DNA from: Lamellibrachia satsuma
Taxonomy: Eukaryota > Annelida > Polychaeta > Sabellida > Siboglinidae
Direction of reading: 5' to 3'
NCBI GenBank assembly: GCA_033239005.1
Contig: BSQZ01000099.1
Coordinates: forward strand, 813,501-877,500
Length of the DNA stretch: 64,000 bases
Made by a program: the position numbers and the translations under genes. The notes under the pieces are model-generated. The model saw only the letters and a program-made list of their open reading frames with translations. It was not told the DNA's origin and did no database searches. Below are positions 1 to 53,700 of this stretch, in pieces. The number at the start of each line of letters is the position of its first letter. Position 1 is the stretch's first letter.

Positions 1-1073
1 AGGCCAATCGCAACCAGTGTAACTAACTGCTAATATGTTAACTTGTAGCTAGCTATCCGATGTCCCAATTTGTTTGGAAAAATAAATTCCTTGATGTATT
101 TTGGGGTAAAGCACACTCATCATTCTTTAATAATGGTGGGGTCACGGTTACACCATCCGGAGAGTGGTTCACACTCAATTTAGCCACAATTTTGCTACTG
201 TTTCCATCTTTGTCCAACAGGTAGAAAAGCATAATAGTAAATAACTCTAAATAACTGCCTTTGTGGTTTTTTAATACGTCGCCAATTGGTAGGCCAGAGG
301 CCACTGGTGCAAGGAGGCGAAGGAACGTAGAAAGAGGCGAATGGAGGAGATACTGTTTCTCTCCAGTCATTTTTATTCTACTAAACGGCTGAATCTGTTA
401 TATATGATTCTATTAAGCAGATTCAACTGTTCCCGATCTGTAGGTTGAAAGCAGGGAATGAGAGTTCTCCATCATATATTGATGAGTGACACCAATCCCA
501 CCCATTTGACGAGTTTCGATGGTAAGCTTAGTTTATGTGGCGTCCTTAACCTTAGGCCCAAAGTTAGGGCCTTGTTCGTTAAATCTATTTACACATAAAA
601 TAATAGGCATAGTTCATACATGTTCTATAAATAATTAATGTGCCTACAATTAAACTTTAACTTTGAATTAGAAATTGTAGATACGTAAAAATCTCCAGAC
701 CTGTCCTAAAAAAGGCCCGTCCTCTGGGTTTTTTAAAGGGTGGTTCGGGCGAACACAATCAGCCGGGGAGTTCTGGGATGATTTCTTTAAAATGTTACTG
801 TAAAAACAAATTCTCTCAAAAAAGGGGGTTCATTCGAATGGGGAAGGGCATGATACACTAAGCGGGATTATCCCGCATTTCTATATGCAATTCTACATTC
901 TATCCAGTTTTCTCGAGTTATCTTTTGGTTAAAAAAAACTAAAATGCTGTGTGTTTTTCTATGGCACTGTCGTAAGCCATATTGGTCATAAGTAGCTCCC
1001 CTGTTGGCTGTTCAGCAAGTTCTTTACCCAGTTGATTTGGTTAGTTTTGTGATCAAACGGTTGTGATCGTGTC

Positions 1074-1106
<33 letters not shown>

Positions 1107-1373
1107 TATATATAACAACGCACACACACACGCACATCCTGGGTATGAATCTTCTTGATTACGAATTGTAGCTCATCATTAGTCTGGCATAAAGAGTACG
1201 AACCATTAGTACTCCATGTGTATATTACTTGGTATCCAATTTCTTTGTACCAGGCCTAAACACAGATAATTAAGGTGATATAGTAATTTACTCCCTGTCA
1301 AATGTATTTCACACGCAGCTTGTTGCCTGTGTCCACAGTTATGGAAGGAGTGATAAAACAATTTTCTGCAATT
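1..1373. other. Intergenic DNA downstream of SNRNP200; one unrecognised ORF
   Basis: There is an open frame of 105 codons on the minus strand at 370-53, starting MTGEKQYLLHSP. It has no family resemblance that I recognise and could be chance or an exon of another gene. A TA/CA microsatellite lies at 1074-1130. Nothing else is recognised. Confidence 0.25.
1074..1130. repeat. TA/CA microsatellite
   Basis: Alternating TA, then CACACA tracts. Confidence 0.9.
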
Positions 1374-2114
1374 TTTATTATAATTTCACAGTTCCAGTCC
1401 TGTTTCGTACACAAATAGGAATGCATAACAATTAAGGCATATTACAGTGAGACAGACCATGACAGAAACTTGAATAGCATAAAACATTTTATCAGGTATT
1501 GTCCCTTTTAATGTGGCATGAAACAGTTTAAACAATTAATAAAACAAAAGGTCTAACTGTAATGCTATAACCAGTCTGAAGACCAGTACTATCATGTCAT
1601 ATTTCCACACATAAAATACTCAAATCTGACAACCCCCGTAAATATGCTGCAATGTGCAAAAAAACTACAAAATTTGTAGTGCACTGTGTATTCTCTTGTA
1701 ACATATCAACAAAGTAGCAGGACTCTTTAACAAAGCAAAAATATTACAGAAACAACTAGAATTCTTCTAAACAAAAGCATCCAGTTTGAACACAAAAGTG
1801 CAACATCTCCATAACAGAAGAAAACCAATGTGACACGGCTAGTGGAAATAATAGCATGTCTCCACAAACTGAATGGCATACTTACATTCGTTTTATACTC
1901 AAATCGTGTTAATTGTCTCTGTCATCATGATGTTGTAACATTCTTAGCTATTAATCACCTTGAACAGTCACTACCTGTGCTTTCACTCTGCATGACCTCC
2001 ACGACATTTAACCAGCTTAAATGCAAAATCACTTTCACTTTCATATTTTCTCTCGCTTCCCCATTTCTTCAAATAAGTGTAAACTTTATCCACTTTCACA
2101 ACTTCAGTTTCACT
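1374..2114 (-). other. SNRNP200: Probable SNRNP200 3' untranslated region with AATAAA signal
   Basis: The first minus-strand AATAAA downstream of the stop codon is at 1379-1374. The roughly 740 bp between it and the stop are AT-rich and show no coding similarity. The cleavage site is a guess; other A-rich hexamers could be used. Confidence 0.35.
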
Positions 2115-42371
<40,257 letters not shown>

Positions 42372-42520
42372 GATTTCTTAGCACAATGTTCATCGGTTAA
42401 ATAAAACAAGGTGCGTCGAAGATGCGATCGCGGGATCGCCCTCTGTCGGAATTATTTAGAATTAAACATTCATACTCCTATAGAGGGTAATATTCCGATA
42501 CGCGGCGGCGCTAACTCAAT
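42372..42520 (-). promoter_or_regulatory. SNRNP200: Candidate SNRNP200 5' UTR / promoter, CpG-rich
   Basis: The stretch just upstream of the SNRNP200 start codon is locally rich in CpG (GCGATCGCGGGATCGCC near 42423; CGATACGCGGCGGCGC near 42496), unlike its AT-rich surroundings. This fits an unmethylated housekeeping promoter. There is no TATA box. The transcription start is not determined. Confidence 0.35.
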
Positions 42521-42689
42521 TCGATTCATTATCTTTATTGCATACTCAACTGTGCAGCATGTACAGATGTCCATATAAATATAAAGCACATGCAAATAAA
42601 GTAAACAAAATATAAGAATATTGCACAATGGGATTTAATTACCATATGTAGACTCAATCAAAAATATTATGTATATGCAACATATATTA

Positions 42690-43110
42690 TTTATCCAAAG
42701 TCGTCGTATTCTCGAAATTCGCTTATTTAAATCACTGTTTACTATTGCAATCACGGGCTTATTATAAGAGGCATCAAGTCTCAGCACAGTGTCTCTAATT
42801 ACGGCTTTACTATTGGGTAGGCGGTTCTATACAAACATGGTAAATTTATAAGGCACTGCAATATTTAGGCTGTCTTAGTAATAATCGAAAAACATTACTG
42901 TATGCAAAATGGAGTTTATGTATACTTGTTACTGTGCAATTCCACCACAGTTGAGCAGTATACATTGGTGAGCAGAAAGTTTTAACTAAAGTCAGCTTTA
43001 CTTCTGTAGAACACATGTACAATTTTCTCAATAGCATATTATAATTACCCCTAGCATAGTTGTCGGCATTGCCGCAATATATCCTAATCCCACGACGCAT
43101 TCCATATTAC
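42690..43110 (-). mobile_element. LINE C-terminal fragment upstream of SNRNP200
   Basis: The minus strand reads NADNYARGNYNMLLRKLYMC, STEVKLTLVKTFCSPMYTAQ and LWWNCTVTSIHKLHFAYSN, resembling the region downstream of the RT palm in CR1/L2-like LINEs. It continues with a frame change towards 42690. Confidence 0.65.
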
Positions 43111-43786
43111 CGTGTTACTGATCTATAATATATAAAGTTACCGCAATGAAAATAAAGATCAGTGCTTATGTCGTACACACTCTGCTCGTAGAAGAGCACA
43201 GGTCTACAGCACGCAAGAACGATTAATAAAATACAAAAGACCTAAAATCGTGACCAATTTATTCCTTGATATTTTTTATTATATTTTAGGCCATAAAAAG
43301 TGTTCTTCTGCACATATTTTGTTTATTCGTAAGTTCAACAGTTCATGTTCGCCCACCAGGCCGCCTGCATCCTGAAGCTAGGCGAAACATTATAGGACGA
43401 AGAAGAGTTGATCGAACGAACGTTCGAGTTGTAAATACCTCTGCACCGTTTTGACGATATTAAAACTGATAGTCGACGAATGCCTCTGTCTAGTCACAAC
43501 TGACCACCTAACAGTCCAAATTGACTTTAGTTCGTGCATCTTGTGTTACCTGGAAAACCATAATAACCAGTAAAATAGTAAAATTTTGAGAGAAAACAAT
43601 TTGCAGGTTGCAGCTGATGCTTGTCTAGAGTCAATGAAACTTAAATGGTTTGTGTTTCACGCGAATTGTTTAGTATGTACACTATATTTTGATTAAAGGT
43701 GTTTTGAGTAAGGGCCGAGTCTGAAATAATGAAACAGTTTGTTTTACCACCGGGCCAACCACTTTGAGTATGATGATTGGAAAATA

Positions 43787-44065
43787 TTATTATTATTATT
43801 ACTACGAGTGTCTTTCGCAGTTGCGACAGCCAGCTTGCACAAACAGCTGGCTATTACGCCCGCTTACACCGCTTCCATTCATTTGTTCTGAGAAGTGGGT
43901 CTTCACTCGATGTGCTGCAGGTCGGAGTAAAGAGTGCCGGGTATGCCGGTTCTGAGTCGGCCGTGATATCCCTTGAATTCGAAAAATGCGGACATTGCTT
44001 GGTTTGCGGGAGTTTCCTCGTCCATGCGGAGGATGTGGCCGAAGAGGCGCCGTCGCATATGTATC
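43787..44065 (-). mobile_element. LINE 3' end with ATT/TAA tail
   Basis: The minus strand reads MRRRLFGHILRMDEETPANQ, AMSAFFEFKGYHGRLRTGIP, then stops. It ends in a TAA-type repeat at 43787-43800. This is the C-terminal segment of a non-LTR RT, in the intergenic gap between the two genes. Confidence 0.7.
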
Positions 44066-44126
44066 AAATCCGTGCAAATTTTACTTTTATTTTATATGTT
44101 CAAAATTTACACCTTTCATATCAGTA

Positions 44127-44195
44127 CCCATGTAAATCACAGTACCCATATAAATCACAGTACCCATATAAATCACAGTACCCATATAAATCAAG
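44127..44195. repeat. 18-bp tandem repeat, about four copies
   Basis: Unit TACCCATATAAATCACAG, near perfect, in the gap between the two genes. Confidence 0.85.
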
Positions 44196-44700
44196 CCTAA
44201 CATGGGGACTAAAAATTACTACGCAAACGTCATTGTGTTCTTTTGATGCATAAATAAAAACAGTGACGTGTTTGGGGGGGCAAAGGGCCATGCCCTTGAC
44301 TTAATTTTTTATGTTACCTGTTGCGCTACTGTATGTTAAACTAATGGCTGACTAGGTTTGGTCCCCTGTATTTGGACTCCCCTTTGCGTTGTACAAGACA
44401 CGCCACTGGTAAAAACGAATTTTCAATGGTTAATTTTTCAACGCTTAACTAAAACGAATTATCGCTGGTTCATAACATACACATGTATAATTATCACTAG
44501 AATATTATGTCTCCATGGTTTATAATTTAACTCGGAATTAAAACCGTGTTTATGACCTGATCGGCCTGCCATACCATTTGGGATCGAGGTATCACATTAA
44601 TACGCCAGAGGGAGCTCCAAATACACTGTTTTATTTTTAGCACCGCAATTCACCGAAAACGAGGCGTCAGGGTAATTCCCTGATACAGAGAATCAACAAC

Positions 44701-47700
44701 ATGGAAGAGGGTCGTACTCGCGATTATTCTAGAGAGATATCGGATGCAGGCGAGGGAGATATGCTATTGCATCCATCATCCTATCCAGAGACGCCAAGTT
44801 CAGGATACCGGGTGTACAAAAGACGATGGCTTGTTTTGGCAGTGGTCGCACTTCTCAATATCTCGAACGGAATGGCACGTAACTTTATTGAATATTGTTG
44901 ATCACTCAAAGACACAGTTCAAACCTGGCTAGCCTTTGTCACAAGTTTGTGTTGACGTTGACTTCGTTGATAAATTGTCTATAAAAGTATTTGTAAAGGC
45001 CACGTTTCTATGTTGAATTGTATGGCGTAAAAACATATACCCCAGGCTGCCGCACTGATTCAACTCACTCCCACATACGACTTTTCGCTGATGACTCAAT
45101 TGTTTCAAATTACAGAGATTTGACGATCCACAAACTATGTCTATGACATACTACAGACAGACATTAAAAAACGGACAGACTGGTCGAACAAATGGCAAAT
45201 GAATTTCAACACATCAAAGTGCCACCTCCTCACAATCATGTCTATGCACAAACCTAGCAAATTCACCTACGGCTACGCAATCTCAAACCAGCCAGTTTCT
45301 TGAGTACATTCACACCTTGGCGTAATCATTTATTCCAAACTTTTAACAGCACCATTTTGTACTATTTGCACCACACACACCCTAGTGTTGAATATAACAA
45401 TTTAAGAATAGTTTGGAGCCATGAAAAATAATTTAAAACAAAATGGTGCAAACAATGTGTGATTAAAATCGGACCCCCTGAACAATAATAGTAATACTTT
45501 TGAAATACCTTTGAAGATGTTTCTCAGAATGTTTTTTTTTAGCGAAGGTACACATTGAGCTACATGTCTGGCATGGATCACTTGTACCCATATCTTAATT
45601 TTAAAAGAACATCACCAAAATTCTACCTGTTATGAGTTTTAACATATATCTAAACATTTGACAGAGCAAAATGGCCACTAGTAAATATATCGTCTAGCTT
45701 GCAGCACTGCCAAAATGCATGCTCATCCAAGTTTTCTTGACATAAATCTATCATCATTTCAGCAAATTCATAAGTGAATACCTTTGAAAATGTGGACTCT
45801 ATCAAAGTCACGAGGCTGTTTATGCAAGGTAAACTTTATGAGCACTCACTTGTCAGACAACCACTCAAGAAGTCCATTAATGCTTGTAGTCAGTAAGTAC
45901 TCTTGTGTGTGAAGTATGGTTGTTACCAAATTCAAGCTTGCAACCAGTGAAACTTAATTTCTAATTTGCAGTACATTAGCATTTGATATTGTTGTATTTC
46001 TTTGTTCTGTACCTTAAATTTAGTTAGATAATGACTTTGATCATGATAATATTAATGATAGTAATACTTTATTTACCCAACATATATAAAAAATACAAGT
46101 ATACTTAAAATCGAGGTATTACACCACTTTTTAAATATTACACTTTTTATTTTACACTGTAAACAGAACCCTTGAACATACTATAGATATTACATGTTCT
46201 TATTACTTACAGATATATTACATATTGTTCTACAAATCAATTATTAGTAGTACCTTGTGTGTTGGTCTGATCTAAGAAATACTCTGTTTAAAAGGATTTT
46301 ACAAGATTACCATCCAAAGCAAAAACCCCAGATCAAATCAAATCAGTTCTTTATTTCCAAATGAAAATAGAAATTTACAACATACACATACACATCAAAT
46401 GTCTGGAATTCAAATTGAAAGGGAGAAAGTAGATGTGTATTACTTATTAATCACTTTCTCCCCATATCAAAGTGACGTACATATTCATAGTAAACATAAA
46501 TTTTTAGTATATTGTTAGTAAGTAACGAATAACTGAAACCCATTTACACATGTATACTTCCAATTATTTTAAACCGCACAGCAATTTATTTAAGTAATTT
46601 ATACTCTTCAAGGAAATATATTTTATATAATTTTTTAAGATTCTTGATAGTAACTGAACTTCTTATCGACTCATCTAAAGAATTCCAGAGTTTAACATCA
46701 TACACAGATATACACTTAGCTTTTAAAGTTGTTCATGCATACACATGTTTTAATTTATTACTTTGGCGTGTTACATGCAACATGGTATATTTTACATTGA
46801 ATAATTGTTTACAGTTACCAGACAACAATTCATTGTTGGCTTTGAACATTATGATAGAAATTCTAAATTTTATTAAATCAAAGAGCTTAAGAATTCATAG
46901 ATCACAAAATAGTTGCCCAATACTTCACAGCAGTATGATATATATAGGAGAAATAGTGAACAATATAATATAAAAAGTTAATTTTTGTCTAGTAAGTATT
47001 TCGCCTTATCTATAACTGCAATAGTTTTTGATAATTTATATTTGATCATACCAATAAGTTCCTTCCAATCGAGCTTATCATCTATTAAGATTACTAAAAA
47101 TTTAGTAACATATACTCTATCTAAAATTGTATTGGCGACTTTTATGTCAATATTTGTTTTTTACAATAGTTGCCAAACAACATATAGTTTGTATTAGTGC
47201 GTTTAAGGATAATCTATTTACTGAAAACCAGATATGTAACTTTCGTAGTTCAGTATTGATAATTTTGCTGAGCTAGGTGGGATCTTTCCCCGAACAAAAT
47301 TTAGTAGTATCATCGGCGAAAAGAATGAATTTTAGTAATGTAGAAATATTACAAAGATCATTTATATATAGTATAAATAGTTTTAGGCCCAGAATAGAAC
47401 CATGCAGTACCCCACATTTCACATTTAATAAATCCGAATTGTTATCCTCAATGCTAACATACTGTAGTCTATTATGCAAGTAACTTTTTAGCCACTCATT
47501 GGCCATTCCTCTAATTCCATAAGCTTCTAATGTTCTGAATAATAAATGATGATCAGTTGTATCAAATGCTTTTTTCAAATCAATAAAAACACCAATAGTG
47601 CATTTTTTGATCCAAGGCAGTAGTAATGTTTTCAGTTAGTTCTAACAAAGCCATTGATGTGGACATACTTGTCCTAAACCCATATTGACTACTACTTAAA

Positions 47701-50700
47701 ATGTCATAGTTTGCAATAAATTTATCTAGCCTAACATAAATATTTTTTCTAAGATTTTAGAAAATTGCGGAAGTAGAGATATAGGTCTATAGTTAGTAAA
47801 AACATTTTTTTACCAGCTTTATATACAGGGATTATTTTGGCAACTTTCATTTTACTGGGAAATACACCACTACTGAAGAATTTGTTACATATATGAGTAA
47901 ATGGTACTACAATGTTAGATATTACCTTTTTCACAATTACCATATCAACATTGTCATAACCTGTAGACTTTTTATTTTTACAACTTTTGACAATATTAGT
48001 TAATTCATTTTCTTCAACCCCAGTTAAGAATATGGTGCTGGTATTAGTGCCTTGTAAATAATCAAGCACACTTATGTTTCCATTGGGTACCCTAATGTTT
48101 CTTGCAAGATTTGGCCCTACATTTAAGAAAAAAATCGTTGAAACCATTACCAATATCTATTTTGTTTCTAGTTAACCTACCATTAGTAGTAAAATATAAC
48201 ATGTGGACTGGGAAAATAGTTAAATGATTATATGTGTATAATATGCCCTTATGATATATTTGTAACATCATATCATGCTAAGTATATATTGTGGATTGTT
48301 CTACTTGTTTCAGAAAAAAGTGTCAGTAATGTCACCAATATGCAGTAAGAGTATTAGCTATGCTGAGTGCATTTTATAATAAACTTGATTATTGTTAACT
48401 TCAGGTACAGGTGATTAGTTGGTAAAAGTGAAGTATGACCACCACATACATTGGCCATGGTATCCTTCTTATTCAGAGATGCTGCACTAACCCTGGCAGA
48501 CATGTAGTTCAGTCAGCAACAAGATTTAACAAGATTTGCCATCCAAGCCAAATGCTCAGATGGCAAGTGGACAAGGAAGTGATTGGCTCATCGAGAGTCC
48601 AACAATGTTCATCTATGTGTAACCCGCCCTCCTGTGATATGTGTCAACACACTTTTTAAACATATTCATGTTGCTAGCAGTTATACAATCCGTAGACAAT
48701 TTGTTCCATTCATTTATTGTCCTGTGTGAGAACGAGTATTTCCTTATATCCAATCTACACTGATCCTTTACTAATTTTACTTCATGTCCTCTAGTCCTGC
48801 TATATTTCTTGAGTGTGAAAAACATATTTCTATCAATATATTTTCATACCCATTCAATATCTTAAAAACTTCAATCTGATCTCCTCTTAACCTCCTTGTC
48901 TCTAGAGTTGTTAAACCAAATTCTTTCAGGCGTTCTTCATAACTAAGGTCTCTCAGTTCTGGAATAATTTTAGTTGCTCTCCTCTGTAGGCGTTCAAGCA
49001 TATCTATATCCTTCTTATGATATGGTCTCCACGCTTGTATACAGTATTCTAAATGAGGTCTAACTATTGCTTTATACAGAGGTATAATTAGCTTTTTTCC
49101 TTGTATGTTATGTTTCTCCTAATCAACCCAAAAAATGTATTACCATTTTAAGCTGCAATACCACACTGCTCTTAAACTTTCATATCAGCACTTATTGTAA
49201 CCCCCTAAGTCCTTTTTTACAGTAATACACAGAACAGTATCACCCATTTTTAGTTTACATCCAAGTTCCCATATCCTGTATGTAGGCATTTACATTTCCC
49301 AAAATTGAACAACATCTGCCATTTCTCAGACCATTTCACTAATCTGTCTAGATCGTTTTGTAAATCTGGTTTATCACCATCATTGTTAACCTTTGTAAAC
49401 AGTTTTGTGTCATCCACAAATTTCAGTATGTTACTTGTTATATTGTCGTCTAAGTCATTGATATATTCAGAGAATGCAGCTGTTCTGGACAGTATTCATG
49501 TGCAATTAATAGTTGAAAATGTTTATACCTTTACATAACCTAGTGTCATCATTATATAGCCCAGTATTAATATATATAATTTATTGATCTGACCAGACAT
49601 CTAATGATCTAATGGCACTGGGTGGTGCTGTATTGACCCTTGGTACTTGTCAATTAATTTAGAAGCTAAACTTGATCACTACATGCTACCAAGTCCTGCT
49701 AAATGTGGCAGTAAATGAATGCATGACAGTGGTGAAGTATTTAAATTTTTCATAATTTGCAGTGGCATAGATAATAATCATCAGCTTATGCAAATATGCA
49801 ATTTTTTTATAGTTTTAAGAATACAACATACACTATCTTGTTGTCTAAATGTCACAAAAGTACAGTGATCTATGCTTAGCAGAATCACATATAATGGAAT
49901 CAGTCATTTAGTAGAATCAAATATATTGGTTGAGACAGAATCATTCCATATTCCCGCTATATTAAAATGTACTGAATGGCCTGAAGAGATTATATTAAGT
50001 GGGGTCCATTGTATGTAATAATTGTTAATATTTACAGAACTTTTAAGGATTGTTTGATATCCTAAAGTCACTGTGTTTTCACTATTGGAAGTATATTATT
50101 TTATTACTTAGTGACAGTCTATTAATGCATATTTTACCACTTAAAAAAATGAAGCTATGAAAATTATTTATGCATTTTGTTTTAGACTGTGATGTATTGT
50201 TTGATGTTATTACAATTATTGTTTGATGTTATTTCAGTTATTGTTTGATGTTATTACAGTTATGGATCACATTCAGTCCTATAGCTGATGTGACGGCTGC
50301 CTACTATGACGTTGGTGACATGGCCGTCAACTGGCTATCCCTCATCTTCTTAGTTGTCTGTATACCCCTCGGACTATTTGCTGCCTGGCTGCTCGACACG
50401 CTGGGACTCAGAACTGGGGTAGGCAAAACAGATTTCATAGCTCGGATGATATAATATTGTAGTTATTCTCCCATCATTGTCACTTTAAGTTCAAATAGCC
50501 AGTATCTAAGTTGTACCAAGCTGTGATATTCATGTGAATAACAATATTTTCTTTAACCATAACTATTTAGATTACATACTTTCAACATTTCAGCTGCCAA
50601 TTTTCGGCTGCCATCAGTAGCCTTCATCAGGAATTCTGGGATGGCTAGTTCTTCCTCTGCTTGCCAGTTGACTTGCCAAGCAGGCCGTCCCATACTTGGT

Positions 50701-53700
50701 CAGTCTGTAGTCAGGAGTTGCCTTTCTGATCCATATCGCTAGCTGTGGTAAATTCTTTGGTTGACATTTTAACCAGCGCGACCGATAATCAATCGCATGC
50801 ACAGTTCAGTGAAAATCTGTGTGTTCAACAAGGTGTTCCTAGTAAACCACTGGTGTGATATTCTTAATTGTAGTTGCAAGTTGTTATGTTTTAGTAATTC
50901 TTATAGGCACATAGACTTTTGTTCGTTTCTGTTTAAGAAACCTGCCAGAGTCTCTTTAAATGCTTGATGGAGCTTTTGTGACCCTCTAGGTCACATCTTC
51001 AGCGTCAAACTCTTTGGGAGGTCCTAGATAATATGCCACTGGCAGTAGTTCCAGGAAGATAATGGGAAGGTTGTATCCCTGTCTCTGTTCCTCACTGGAT
51101 GCCTCTCCCGTATTTCTATAACTTCGCTGATTTTTCTACACCAAAAACTCTCTGGCCAGCACTGTCACATATGTGATAAATGCATATTGTATGGACTCCG
51201 TTGACATGGAGTGCTGTAGTGAAACTATATAAATACAACAAAGGCATCCAGCATGTGACATTTTAACATATCATAATCGACCTATTAAGCATACACCCCA
51301 TTTATTTAATCAGCAGAATCCATAATTATTGTCATTTCACTAGTGTGGAACAACTGAAAAATGCTGCCATCTAGTGTTAAATGGTTGACACCACTTTTCA
51401 GTTGTTCTACACTACACACCAAATGACACCATTTAGTGTACGTTTATAAGAAAAGATTCCCTGACATTTTTCCGTGGCCCAATTATTTTTCAAGTGCGCT
51501 TATTAAGTCGAATGTGGTAGCACCTTTCCTTGATACAAACTTATTTCGTTGAAAGAATCAATTGTGATCTGTCTTGTAGATTGTGCTAGCTGCCTGGGTA
51601 AACATCGCTGGCGCGGTACTTCGGGTCGTCAGCTGTTTGCACATATCACATGACCACCGCTTCGCCCTTGTCCTCACGGGGCAGGCAATGGCAGCTTGTG
51701 CTCAGCCATTCATGCTGTTTGCCCCGACCAAGGTCGCAGCAGTCTGGTTCAAGGACACACGGAGGGCAACAGCGAACATGATTGCATCCATTGGTAAGAC
51801 AACGAAATGGCAAATGTTTTAACTTTTACTTGCCAACTAACATATATGTGGTCCTAGTATCAATTAGACCAGGAAATGTCTCAGAAGCAACACCCCTGAC
51901 AAATTTAGTCCTTTGGTCTGAATATTAACAGTCCATGCAGTTCATATTCATATTAACAGTTCACAGTTTTGCTGTGCTGACATATTTTCACTGCCAAATT
52001 TTCACAAGAATTTAGGAAAACCCACATCTTTTTTGTCTGTTTTGTCTGTCATGCTATATACACGGTATAGACAGTTTGTTATGTTGATTTTAGCCAATCC
52101 TGTCGGCATCCTACTGGCAAATCTCATCTCTCCAGCTGTTGTTGGAGATTCCTCACATCCTGCAGATCTGCTTCTTCTGGTGGGTGTTTACAGATCTTAT
52201 GGTTGCCTCCAAATTTTCACAGTTATGGGATTGTCTGCATTGTGTCCTGGAAGAATAAGACAACAACGACAGGTGGACCTAATATAATAAGGAATCAAGT
52301 TAATAAACATATGTCATCAAGCAGATTGTCTGCATTGTGTCCTGGAAGACTAAGACAACAACGACAGGCGGACCTAATATAATAAGGAATCAAGCTAATA
52401 AACATATGTCATCAAGCAGATTGTCTGCATTGTGTCCTGAAAGAATAATACAACAACGACAGGCAGACCTAATATAATAAGGAATCAAGCTAATAAACAT
52501 ATGTCATCAAGCAGATTGTCTGCATTGTGTCCTGAAAGAATAAGACAACAATGACAGGCGGACCTAATATAATAAGGAATCAAGCTAATAAACATATGTC
52601 ATCAAGCAGATTGTCTGCATTGTGTCCTGGAAGACTAAGACAACAATGACAGGCGGACCTAATATAATAAGGAATCAAGCTAATAAACATATGTCATCAA
52701 GCAGATTGTCTGCATTGTGTCCTGGAAGAATAAGACAACAACAACAGGCAGACCTAATATAATAAGACAACAACGACAGGCAGACCTAATATAATAAGAC
52801 AACAACGACAGGCAGACCTAATATAATAAGACAACAACGACAGGTAGACCTAATATGATAAGACAACAACGACAGGCAGACCTAATATAATAAGACAACA
52901 AAGACAGGCAGACCTAATATAATAAGACAACAACAACAGGCAGACCTAATATAATAAGACAACAACGACAGGCAGACCTAATATAATAAGACAACAACGA
53001 CAGGTAGACCTAATATAATAAGACAACAACGACAGGCAGACATAATATAATAAGGAATCAACCTAATAAACAAATGTCATCAAGCAGATGCAAACATACA
53101 TTTACATTTGTTCTTCAATGGCTCATTCCATTACAGACAAACAGGTAAACATGCAGATATACATGTGTGCATATGTTCATGTGTGCATTCATGTTAATGC
53201 ATACTTGTATGCGTGTCCTCCACATTCTGAATAAATGTAACAAGACTGTGTGCCTGCATGCATGCATGCAAGCAAGTGGAGAGCGGTGGTCTAATGGTTA
53301 GAGCACCCTCCTGTCGATCGAGAGGACGGTGGTTCGATTCCACCTCCGCCGTTTCGAAGCTTGGGCAATTTCGTTCACCCCACTTTGCCCATGTCTTTTG
53401 GAAGAGACACTAAAAGCCGTTGGTCCAAACTCCTGCGTTAGCTCAAGATTGGGCTGTTTGGAGTATAACTACTTGAGACTTGATGCGTGCGTGCATGTGT
53501 GCATGCATGCAGACGTGCATACGTGTTTGTGTGTGCATGCGTGGGTGGGTGGGTGTGACAAAATAGTATGCATTTTTACAATCTTAGTTGCCTGTTCTTC
53601 ATACTGTAAGTGGTAATCTCAAATGGTTTTATATCGTTGTTATCATTTTTTATATCTGTATTATATCTGTATATGTATATTTATATCTATTTATATATAT

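Noticed and set aside
43340..43440. Penelope-like element 3' end (AAGCTAGGCGAAACATTATA)
   Set aside because: Only a short resemblance to such ends, with no coding support nearby, so not called.
53281..53355. Functional tRNA gene
   Set aside because: The A and B boxes are good, but the acceptor and anticodon stems do not pair cleanly, and the sequence continues into a SINE body with copies elsewhere.
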